Assembly: GCF_047250385.1 (NCBI RefSeq)
Contig: NZ_JBLBVM010000042.1
Span: 51,186-115,185 of the forward strand
Length of the DNA: 64,000 nucleotides
Source: Glaciecola sp047250385
Lineage (GTDB): Bacteria > Pseudomonadota > Gammaproteobacteria > Enterobacterales > Alteromonadaceae
Reading direction: 5' to 3'
Shown here: one piece after another, positions 8,172 to 16,810 of the stretch
How the letters are laid out: each line of letters starts with the position of its first letter
Position numbering within the stretch: position 1 is the stretch's first letter
Translations under genes and position numbers: made by a program
The notes under the pieces: model-generated
What the model was told of the DNA's origin: nothing
The model's database searches: none
The model's input: only the letters and a program-made list of their open reading frames with translations

Positions 8172-9437
8172 TTACCCATTTAATATCCTCATTAAGCCCT
8201 CAAGATATAGCTCTGGTAAATCCGGACCGTTAAATCGTTTAATCAAATCTTCTTTCTCAGTGACTAATTTACGCATCACAAAAAAGCATTGATATTCGAC
8301 TTCATCAAGTACCAATGAAAATTCTTCAATTTCGATAAAATCCGGTTTGCGCAGATTTGTTTGTAAATGGGTCAACCAGTCATGCTGAGCTTTACTGAGC
8401 ACGCCGGATGCAATTACAGTTTGTTCCAATTGATGCAGTAAGGATAATGGTTTGAAGTCGCTGGAGTCAGCCATTATGTCTTTGTGGTTTTTGTATATTT
8501 TAGCAAACTCCTTAAACCATAAATTTAGTCTTTCGCGTTTGAGAATGCATACCTGAATTAATTGCTTGAATTCATCTTCAGAAAAGGCAGGTTTATATTC
8601 AAGGGGAAAGCGCTTAAACAAACGCATGAAAGCTCTATGGATGTTGGGATCGTACGCGGAACTGGGCACTTGCATAACCGCTAAGACAGAAGTCCATGAA
8701 TATGGGCCATTCTTAACCAGTTTGCGATAAAGAGCACTGGCTTGATCAACTATAGCAATGATTTTACCCTCTTCGCACAATTGGCTGCCTTGTTTTCCAA
8801 AAGGATAGCCAAATCCATCCAGTCGTTCGTGATGCTCTAATAATGCTCGGCTGACGATGCTGGGTAGGTTAGGCACCATATCAGCAAAATGTTTGGCGAT
8901 CACAACATGCCCCTGCATCATTTTCCATTCCTGCTCGTTGTATTGACCCTTCTTGTTTACTACATTGGGATCGATATGCAGGAGACCAATGTCGGAGAGT
9001 AGGTTAGCGAGAAATACATTTTCTATCGTCGTTGTGGGCTTCTTAAGCTCTTTGCACAATGCAAAAGCGAGTACTGACGTAGATAAACAACGCCCAAATA
9101 CATCTGGCAAGCGCTCCGCTAAAACCGTCAGTTTTTGTGTGATTAAAGGATAGCGATTTAGTAAATGGAATATATCCTGAGCGTCGCTCAACAGACCACT
9201 TTGGCGAACAATGTCTGATACTTGCATACTTTCTAAGTGCTGCTTAAAGAAATCAAACGAAGTTCTTTGGTTCAAATTTGATGAAAGGACGATGGACTGT
9301 TCTAAAGGCTTGAGTAATTTGTGTTTAGCAATTTTTTGAGCAAGGCTATAATCAAATTCAAGGCCTTTATTTGCAACAAGAGAGCCCCGCTGATTGTATA
9401 TATTTTCAGCTAAAATAACTTTGTTATTTTTACTCAC
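8172..9437 (-). CDS. HD-GYP-type protein with degenerate metal site
   Basis: A 421-residue protein with the HD-GYP fold of c-di-GMP phosphodiesterases. The N-terminal 100 residues are a DUF3391-like region. The GYP half is well kept: HHERLDGFGYP at 202-212 and a regular NKKGQYNEQEW segment. The catalytic HD pair is not: the usual LLHDIGK reads LLSDIGLL (Ser148-Asp149), and the preceding metal-binding His of the first helix is also missing (GRCLSTSVLAF). It may therefore bind c-di-GMP without cutting it, or be an inactive relative with regulatory use. The start is GTG with a poor ribosome site. The C-terminal 170 residues are of unknown function. Confidence 0.85.
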   Translation of the reverse strand: MSKNNKVILAENIYNQRGSLVANKGLEFDYSLAQKIAKHKLLKPLEQSIVLSSNLNQRTSFDFFKQHLESMQVSDIVRQSGLLSDAQDIFHLLNRYPLITQKLTVLAERLPDVFGRCLSTSVLAFALCKELKKPTTTIENVFLANLLSDIGLLHIDPNVVNKKGQYNEQEWKMMQGHVVIAKHFADMVPNLPSIVSRALLEHHERLDGFGYPFGKQGSQLCEEGKIIAIVDQASALYRKLVKNGPYSWTSVLAVMQVPSSAYDPNIHRAFMRLFKRFPLEYKPAFSEDEFKQLIQVCILKRERLNLWFKEFAKIYKNHKDIMADSSDFKPLSLLHQLEQTVIASGVLSKAQHDWLTHLQTNLRKPDFIEIEEFSLVLDEVEYQCFFVMRKLVTEKEDLIKRFNGPDLPELYLEGLMRILNG

Positions 9438-9507
9438 CGCAGATAAGTGATTTAAATAATGCTCGTCGAACGTTTCCTTTAATAGAAGCTAATTCAATTT
9501 AAGTTTG

Positions 9508-9669
9508 TCAAAGATAATAAAAGGAACAACCCGTTTTGTTAAACGTTTCTTGTAATAGGGAAAATTCTTGCAGAGGACCAAAGTACCAAGCAGGATCTAA
9601 AAACCGATGATAAACAAAATCCACGCGCTGTTTATCACCGGCTACAAAGACAACATCAAAGATGCCAGA
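9508..9669 (-). pseudogene. Protein-like orphan reading frame, possible gene remnant
   Basis: Between the S9 peptidase and the HD-GYP gene an open frame of 53 sense codons on the minus strand reads like real protein (VDFVYHRFLDPAWYFGPLQ in the middle) and ends in TGA. It has no proper start: the upstream end is a stop codon, and the only possible start inside is a GTG with no ribosome site. It may be the C-terminal remnant of a lost gene, or a coincidence. I do not recognise the family. Confidence 0.3.
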
Positions 9670-9685
9670 TCACTCTTCGAAATAT

Positions 9686-12169
9686 TTATTCTGAAGTTGC
9701 TGCGCTAGACTGCTCATCCGGCTTTGTTTCAGACGTATTATTCTGAACATATTTATCGAGCCAAGTATATTGCTCCCATAGTAGATGTAAAAGCGACTCG
9801 CGCGCACGATAACCGTGCTGTTCGTGAGGCAACATAACTAATCTCGCGTTAGCTCCAAGTCCTTTAAGTGCGGCAAACATTCGCTCGGACTGCATTGGGA
9901 ATGTACCTGAATTTGGATCATCACTACCGTGGATCATTAGCATAGGCTCATCGATTTTTTCAGCATGGAAAAACGGCGACATATTCGCATACACATCTTG
10001 TCCCTCCCAAAAACTGCGCTCCTCACCTTGAAAACCAAAAGGTGTCAGCGTGCGATTATAAGCGCCACTTCTCGCAATTCCTGCCTTGAACAAATCACTA
10101 TGCGCCAGCAAATTAGCCACCATAAACGCACCGTAAGAGTGGCCAGCTATCGCGATTCGATCTTTATCTGCTATGCCACGTTCAACGAGCACATCAACCG
10201 CCGCCTGAGCGCTAGACACAAGCTGCTCTCTAAATGAGTCGTTAGGTAAGCTCTCTCCACTACCAATAATAGGCATTTTCGGATCGTCAAATACCGCAAA
10301 ACCTTGGGCTAAATGCGGCATTGGTCCCCAATAACTTACACGCACAAACTCAAAGGGCGACTCTGTTACCTGACTGGCTACAGCCGCATCTTTATATTCA
10401 AGAGGATATGCCCACATTAATACGGGCAACGGCCCTTGTGATTTGTCATAACCAGGGGGTAAGTAAAGCGTTCCAGATAGTTCAACTCCATCCGCACGGG
10501 TATAGTTTATTTTTTCTTTTTCTATTCCTACAAACGCTGGCGAAGGGTGAGGAAATTGAGTGAACTGCTCAATCTCACCAGACGCGATATCACGAATGAA
10601 AAAATTAGGTTGCTGAGTTTGTGACTCTCTTATAGTTAGCACTTTACTCGCCATATCATTTAAGGGCTGAATCACTCTTTCATAGTACGGTGCTTCCGAT
10701 TCCCATAGACGCGTCTTTTCTTGTTTATTGAAGTCGTATTCATCCATAAACGGTATATTGCCCTTAGGCGATGCTCCGCGCCCAGTTAACAATACTTTAC
10801 CGTCGACCTCTTTAATCACATCTACGCCAAACTCGTTAGTGTGGTAGACAAAGTCACCCGGATCTTTGTAGCGGTCGTTGTAGGAGCGTTCCTGAAACAG
10901 CACTTTATCTTGCTCTGGCTGACTTGGGTTGAACTTCCAAGAGCGTAGTTTACGATCGCTGAATCGCCAGTCACTTACCATGGCAAAATCATCATCACCC
11001 CATTCAATCCCTGCAAAACGACGCTCAATTTTCATCATCAATTTTGGTTCTGCATTGAAGGGTGCTTGCAATGAGTAAAGCGCGTCATGAAATTCGACAT
11101 CTGCTTCCATTGTCCCACCGTCTTGAGCTTCAGCCCATACTAAGGTTGCGCCTTTATCTGAGCGCCATCCAATACTCCGACGACCTTCTTGAGTTGAGTC
11201 GAAACCCTTTGGAATACTCTCACCAGAAGGCTGATCCGCAATGGTTTTAACGAGCTTACCTTCAGGTGTCCACACTTGTGTTAACAGTGGAAAGCGGCTC
11301 GCAGGCACTAAATAAGAGTAAGGTTTCTTGTACTGAGCGACGAGTAAATATTTGTCATTTGGAGAATATTGATACCCTCTGATTATGCCAGGTTTGCCTA
11401 ACTTAGTTATCTCACCATTTAAACTGATGTCGGCTAGTTGTGAAGTCGTCAAAAACGTAAAAAGCGCTTCATCATACGGCGTTTTAAGTAAATTAGAATA
11501 TGTACGTACCGCTGCTTTTTTGCCATCACTAGTTTGTATAATAGGCTGTGGTTTAGCTTGTGTCTGGCTAGGCTTATCCTCTGGTTTGGCTATTGCTAAA
11601 CGAGTAATGAAACCGCTAGAGTCTTTTTTCCAAGTATAACGAGCACCGCCAAGCGACGCGTTGATAGCTGCCGAGCTTACTTGCATCACCTGCTTTTTTT
11701 GTAGATCGTAGCGCCACAGTGTTAGCTTATCCGGCGTTTCCAATATAAATGCGAGATGCTTTGCATTTGGTGAAAACGAAACGCTCATTATTTTACCTTC
11801 AGGTAAACCCTCGATATCTATTTTGGTGTCACCGTCCATAGATCTTAGTTCTATACCGGTATAGCCCGTGCTTCTTGCGGGCGAAAAGTTAGCAGGATTG
11901 ATTCTAAGCCCGGCGAGTGTTTCTTCCTCCTGAGCAAGCTCAATGATCGACTGAGCGCCTGGACGTTTTAAGAAGGCTATCCATTTGCGATCATCAGATA
12001 AAGTTGCGCCAGGCTGCCGAGGAGCATCCACTAAATCAGCCATCATTTTAGGTGGTGTTTGATATTCCGTTGCGTAGGCAAGTGGGCTGAGTGCACTACT
12101 CAGGAGTAGAGCCCCAAAAGTAATAACAGACGTCGCTTTAAAGATAAGCGTTGAGGATTTTACGGACAT
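9686..12169 (-). CDS. Exported S9-family prolyl oligopeptidase-like serine peptidase
   Basis: An 827-residue exported peptidase. The signal peptide lies at about 1-33 (TFGALLLSSALSPLAYA). Residues about 60-560 form a beta-propeller-like domain with repeated FSPN and YSPNDKYLLVA blades. The C-terminal hydrolase domain holds the triad: Ser in AGHSYGAF, Asp in GSDDPN and His in EQHGY. The length and the YLPPGYD entry to the hydrolase domain fit the glutamyl endopeptidase/S9D branch rather than dipeptidyl peptidases. It probably trims oligopeptides in the periplasm. AAGGAAG sits before the ATG. The gene stands alone. Confidence 0.92.
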   Translation of the reverse strand: MSVKSSTLIFKATSVITFGALLLSSALSPLAYATEYQTPPKMMADLVDAPRQPGATLSDDRKWIAFLKRPGAQSIIELAQEEETLAGLRINPANFSPARSTGYTGIELRSMDGDTKIDIEGLPEGKIMSVSFSPNAKHLAFILETPDKLTLWRYDLQKKQVMQVSSAAINASLGGARYTWKKDSSGFITRLAIAKPEDKPSQTQAKPQPIIQTSDGKKAAVRTYSNLLKTPYDEALFTFLTTSQLADISLNGEITKLGKPGIIRGYQYSPNDKYLLVAQYKKPYSYLVPASRFPLLTQVWTPEGKLVKTIADQPSGESIPKGFDSTQEGRRSIGWRSDKGATLVWAEAQDGGTMEADVEFHDALYSLQAPFNAEPKLMMKIERRFAGIEWGDDDFAMVSDWRFSDRKLRSWKFNPSQPEQDKVLFQERSYNDRYKDPGDFVYHTNEFGVDVIKEVDGKVLLTGRGASPKGNIPFMDEYDFNKQEKTRLWESEAPYYERVIQPLNDMASKVLTIRESQTQQPNFFIRDIASGEIEQFTQFPHPSPAFVGIEKEKINYTRADGVELSGTLYLPPGYDKSQGPLPVLMWAYPLEYKDAAVASQVTESPFEFVRVSYWGPMPHLAQGFAVFDDPKMPIIGSGESLPNDSFREQLVSSAQAAVDVLVERGIADKDRIAIAGHSYGAFMVANLLAHSDLFKAGIARSGAYNRTLTPFGFQGEERSFWEGQDVYANMSPFFHAEKIDEPMLMIHGSDDPNSGTFPMQSERMFAALKGLGANARLVMLPHEQHGYRARESLLHLLWEQYTWLDKYVQNNTSETKPDEQSSAATSE

Positions 12170-12466
12170 GCAGACTTCCTTTTCAGTTATTTAACTAAAC
12201 AAAGTAATATTGCGAAAGCGAATTTTCTAGCCCAATACTTTAAGGTAAATGCACAGATTACACAATGCGGTTTAATTGAACTGCTTGATGCCAATGCTAA
12301 ATGTCTTTCTCACTTCATAAACAAGCACAGTCCAAGTAAAGAAGGGGCTAAACTGGAGAGATAAGGATAACCAACTGTACCTTTTTTATGGTTAAAATAA
12401 ATACCTCAAAGTCACTCAACCTTTGTCTTAACCTGTCAATTTTGATAGTTTCACTTAAGTCCAACA

Positions 12467-15400
12467 ATGTTTGCCTTTAAGAAGCCCTCTTGCATGAGTT
12501 CAGTTACGTTAATCCAACCACAAATCAAAGAACAAATCGAAGCGTGGTATCAGATCTACCAAAAACTACCTGAGTCTCAGAAAGCAGTTCTGATGATACT
12601 GGCTGTAATATATAAACCAATTGGTATTAAAAGGTTGGAGCAAGTTGTTAGCATTTTGAGAGAGCGAGAGTTCTTGCCAAAATCAGCCAAAGACTACCAA
12701 TTAAACGCCGAAGAAAGGAATAAGCTAAGTAAGCAGTCACTATTGATAGTCACTAGAGAGGGATTGCAATTAAACAAAGCGCTCGCCAATCGACTGATTG
12801 CAGATATTGGTAGTTGGCAAGTACCTTTTGAATGCACTGCAAGAGAAAAGCTACTCGAAATTATCATGGTCTGCGAAGAAGTCGCACCAAATAGCATTGG
12901 TCACGCGTGGCAGCCGAGAATAGAAGATAAACAACGTGCAATCAGAGATCTATATGTTTTAGGCCACATAGCGCAGGTAGAAGAAGCACTGGCGTTCAAC
13001 AAAAATCCACAGATTATTGATCACAGTCTCAACAATATTTTAGTTGAGCTACTGTTTCTGCCTTTCGACTTAGCTCAATTTCTAACTTTACCGAGAACGA
13101 TCCAATATCAATCATTCGCGACGCTGTTCCGATCTTTCCAAAAGCACGGCCTGAGTTGTGATTATCCGATTCAACTATTGGAAGAGTTTTGCGTCGCGAT
13201 GCAAAGCAAGAGTGATACATACAAAGGATTTTCATCGCCAAATTTAGAATGCCAACATCTACTTGCCGAGCAGTACCTATATCAGATGCGCTTTGATGAT
13301 TTCGAGCGTGTGCAAGTCGATAACGATAACAGCACGTATGGTTTACAACTCAAGGGAGCTTATAGCTTTCTCAAAGGTGAGAACCTGCAATCGATTCGCT
13401 TTTTCGAACAAGCTATTGTTGCCAAAAACAAACTGACAAAACGAAAAAAACAATACCTAAACGAGACCTTAGGCTATTTTTATAAACTCGCATTGATGGT
13501 CCAGGGAAACCAAGACAATGTGAGCTACTTTTCAAGCGCGCTGCAACAAGTTGAGTTTGAAGATAGTGACCGCAAAGTCAGTAGTGATTTTTTTATCTTA
13601 AGTCGCGGCGTGGTGAAGCCAGCACAGAGTCTATTGCACGGCGAAAAATATAATATCCATATTGAATTCGCTAGCGCCGATGAAGAAATTGATTTTTTCT
13701 GTCATGCCTTAGGCTACTTCAATTATTTACTGGCGCATATTTGGTGCAACCAAAGTAAAAATGAAGGTATGGCTACATTGGCACTTAAATACCAAGCGAA
13801 ATTTGATCAACTCGCTTACCCACTATTTGCGAAGATGTGCGAGCAAATGGCAAGCAATTTTAACAACCAGGCTGTTGTTACAGAATATGGCTTAGTTGAT
13901 GTTACTGCACTAATAAAAATCAAATCACAATGGGATCTAGCCCTAGATAAACTGATTGCACTGAATCCTAATGCCGAAACGAAGCAGTCATCAGTTACAA
14001 ACACCGCGTCAAAGCCCGTTCGATTGATCTGGGAACTCGTTGACCATTATGGTTACAGCTTAGTTGCGCGAGAACAGAAACTCAACAAATCTGGCTGGAG
14101 CAAGGGCCGTGTCGTATCACTAAAACGTTTAAAAGAAGAAACTGAACTCTTCGACTATTTAAGCGAAAGTGACAAACGTATTTGTCGGGCAATAGATGTT
14201 TACCAAAGCTGGGGCTACTACTCCAAAGTCGAATATTCCTTACAAGGACTATCGGCGCTAAATGCTGCGGTTGGCATAGAAAACCTATACAAAGAAACTG
14301 ACGAAACGCATACTCAGCCAATCGAAATAGTGAAGCGAGAGCCTGAATTATTGGTTAGCCAACAAGGCGATCAACTTTGTTTAAGCATTGCCGATTTATC
14401 CTCTGATTTTGATAATTACGAGGATGAGGATGGACCTGAGCATCAAACGAGCTATAACCTAAAGGCAATTTCTGAGCACACTTATCAACTCACCGTTTTT
14501 TCTGCAGACCATCTCAAGGTCGCCAAGATTATTGGAGAAGGCGGTTTATTAATACCAGTGAGTGCAAAACAAAAAGCGCTGGATGGTATTTCCGCTGTAG
14601 CGCCATTTTTAAATATTCAATCAGATATAGCTGAACTTGATACTGGGCTTGAGAGCCAAGACTGCGACCCCAATTTAATTGTAAACATTCAACCTAGTCA
14701 GCATGGCTTAGCATTCACTTGCGTAGTGATGCCATTTGGTGAAAATGGACCGGCTTATAAACCAGCCGTTGGCAATGCAAGTTTGAGCACTGAAATTCAA
14801 GGAAAGCGTGTCGCCATACAGCGAGATTTACTACGCGAAGAAACCTTATTGGACATGCTCGATCAAACTTGCCCGGCCTTCTTAGAAATGCCCGATAACG
14901 TGTTGTTGTTGGATGACTTACAAAGCGCACTCAGCGCCCTTGAACAACTCGAAACTGCGGTTAGTCAAGAAGACTTTGACTTGGTGCTGCGTTGGCCGAA
15001 AGGTAAAAAAGTCACTTTGAGTAAGGCCCTTGAAAGTAAGCACTTACAACTAGCCTTCACTAAGAGTAGTGAGTGGTTTGATATTACGGGTGAGTTACAA
15101 GTAAACAACGAACAAGTCATTGAACTGCGTAAACTACTGGAACTGGTGAAAACGAGCCACGGTCGCTTTATCGCGTTAGACACAGATCAAATACTCGCCT
15201 TGTCAGACGATTTACGTCTTAAGCTCGATCAACTCAATCAAGTCACCGACGAAGGTAAATTCCATCCCCTCGCGAGCTTTCAAGTAGAGGAAGCCACCGC
15301 TGGTATGCGCATGAAAACAATTCACGCGTGGGACGAACAAACCAAAAAAATGCACCAAGCGAATACCATACAGCCGAGGGTGCCATCGACTTTTCAGGCA

Positions 15401-16810
15401 CAATTACGCGACTATCAACTAGTGGGCTTCGATTGGGCTTCACGTTTAGCACATTGGGGAGCTGGCGCTTGTTTAGCGGATGACATGGGGCTAGGTAAAA
15501 CTCTGCAAGCACTCGCAGTTCTGTTATCTCGTGCGAACGAGGGCCCAAGTTTAGTCATTGCGCCTACTTCTGTTTGCTTTAATTGGCAACAAGAAGCCTT
15601 GAAATACAGTCCAACGCTGAATATTAAATTGTTCGCAGACGCAATTAATACTGAACAACGAAGCGAATTATTAAATAATTTACAGCCCTTCGATTGCGTG
15701 ATCATCACGTACGGATTGTTGCAGCGCGAAAGTGAAATATTAAAAGCGGTGCATTGGCACACAATAATTGCTGACGAGGCACAAGCCTTAAAAAACCCTC
15801 TTGCCAAACGAACGAAAGCGGCGATTGCCCTAAAGGGTGATTTTAAGATGATCACAACTGGCACGCCCATAGAAAATGATTTAACTGAACTGTGGAGTTT
15901 ATTTCGTTTTATTAATCCCGGCTTACTTGGTAATTTAAAACGCTTTAGCGAGCGATTCTCCCAGCCAATAGAAAACGCCAAAGAAGATAAACTAGCAGCG
16001 CGCAAAGCTAGCCAGGCGCTAAAAGCTTTGATTCAACCTTTTATTCTAAGACGAATGAAAAACCAAGTGTTGACTGAACTTCCGCCACGCACCGACATTA
16101 ATATTCAGGTAGAAATGAGTGCGAAAGAGCGCGATTTTTATGAAGCCTTAAGGCTCAATGCAATTGATAATATTAGTAAAAGTGGGCAGCAAGCCAATGC
16201 GGGAGAGCAACGCATTAGAATGCTCGCTGAACTTGTGAAGCTTCGCCAAGCTTGTTGTCACCCTAAACTCATTATGGCGGAGAGCGATATTCCAAGCGCT
16301 AAGCTCGCCGCTTTGAATGAGCTACTAGAAGAGCTTAAGTTAAATAATCACAAAGCGCTGATCTTTAGCCAGTTCGTTGGTCATCTGCAATTGATAAAGC
16401 AACACTTGGAAGATCACGGCTTTCATTATCAATACCTAGATGGTTCAACCCCGCAAAAAGAACGACAAAAACGCGTGAACGCCTTTCAAAGTGGGGACGG
16501 TGATATATTTCTTATTAGCCTAAAAGCAGGCGGTTCTGGTTTGAATTTAACTGCTGCCGACTATGTAATTCATATGGACCCATGGTGGAATCCAGCAGTT
16601 GAGGAACAAGCTTCTGACCGCGCTCACCGCATGGGGCAAACACGGCCGGTCACCATTTACCGATTGATTGCACAAAACACGATAGAAGAAAAGATTGTTG
16701 CTATGCATCAACATAAACGTGACTTAGCAGATAAATTGCTGTCTGGTAACGAAGTTGCCGCTACCCTATCCGTTGACGATATGCTGAATCTGCTAAAGGA
16801 AACATTCTAA
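12467..16810 (+). CDS. SNF2-family DEAD-like helicase/ATPase with long N-terminal region
   Basis: A 1447-residue SNF2/RAD54-type ATPase. The C-terminal third is the motor: Walker A DDMGLGKT at about 1005-1012, the DEAQ box at about 1102, TTGTPIEN, then the helicase C lobe with DGSTPQKER, KAGGSGLNL and DRAHRMGQ. The first 950 residues carry no motif I can name; parts look alpha-helical and repeat-like, matching bacterial SNF2-associated regions. Such proteins move on double-stranded DNA and remodel bound proteins; a cellular role in this bacterium is unknown. Another in-frame ATG at 12494 may be the true start; neither has a strong ribosome site. The end overlaps the convergent rnr gene by four bases. 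Confidence 0.92.
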   Translation: MFAFKKPSCMSSVTLIQPQIKEQIEAWYQIYQKLPESQKAVLMILAVIYKPIGIKRLEQVVSILREREFLPKSAKDYQLNAEERNKLSKQSLLIVTREGLQLNKALANRLIADIGSWQVPFECTAREKLLEIIMVCEEVAPNSIGHAWQPRIEDKQRAIRDLYVLGHIAQVEEALAFNKNPQIIDHSLNNILVELLFLPFDLAQFLTLPRTIQYQSFATLFRSFQKHGLSCDYPIQLLEEFCVAMQSKSDTYKGFSSPNLECQHLLAEQYLYQMRFDDFERVQVDNDNSTYGLQLKGAYSFLKGENLQSIRFFEQAIVAKNKLTKRKKQYLNETLGYFYKLALMVQGNQDNVSYFSSALQQVEFEDSDRKVSSDFFILSRGVVKPAQSLLHGEKYNIHIEFASADEEIDFFCHALGYFNYLLAHIWCNQSKNEGMATLALKYQAKFDQLAYPLFAKMCEQMASNFNNQAVVTEYGLVDVTALIKIKSQWDLALDKLIALNPNAETKQSSVTNTASKPVRLIWELVDHYGYSLVAREQKLNKSGWSKGRVVSLKRLKEETELFDYLSESDKRICRAIDVYQSWGYYSKVEYSLQGLSALNAAVGIENLYKETDETHTQPIEIVKREPELLVSQQGDQLCLSIADLSSDFDNYEDEDGPEHQTSYNLKAISEHTYQLTVFSADHLKVAKIIGEGGLLIPVSAKQKALDGISAVAPFLNIQSDIAELDTGLESQDCDPNLIVNIQPSQHGLAFTCVVMPFGENGPAYKPAVGNASLSTEIQGKRVAIQRDLLREETLLDMLDQTCPAFLEMPDNVLLLDDLQSALSALEQLETAVSQEDFDLVLRWPKGKKVTLSKALESKHLQLAFTKSSEWFDITGELQVNNEQVIELRKLLELVKTSHGRFIALDTDQILALSDDLRLKLDQLNQVTDEGKFHPLASFQVEEATAGMRMKTIHAWDEQTKKMHQANTIQPRVPSTFQAQLRDYQLVGFDWASRLAHWGAGACLADDMGLGKTLQALAVLLSRANEGPSLVIAPTSVCFNWQQEALKYSPTLNIKLFADAINTEQRSELLNNLQPFDCVIITYGLLQRESEILKAVHWHTIIADEAQALKNPLAKRTKAAIALKGDFKMITTGTPIENDLTELWSLFRFINPGLLGNLKRFSERFSQPIENAKEDKLAARKASQALKALIQPFILRRMKNQVLTELPPRTDINIQVEMSAKERDFYEALRLNAIDNISKSGQQANAGEQRIRMLAELVKLRQACCHPKLIMAESDIPSAKLAALNELLEELKLNNHKALIFSQFVGHLQLIKQHLEDHGFHYQYLDGSTPQKERQKRVNAFQSGDGDIFLISLKAGGSGLNLTAADYVIHMDPWWNPAVEEQASDRAHRMGQTRPVTIYRLIAQNTIEEKIVAMHQHKRDLADKLLSGNEVAATLSVDDMLNLLKETF

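Noticed and set aside
15415..16005. 196-codon open frame on the minus strand inside the SNF2 gene
   Set aside because: It is the antisense of the highly conserved ATPase domain; the composition is a shadow of the real gene and there is no ribosome site.
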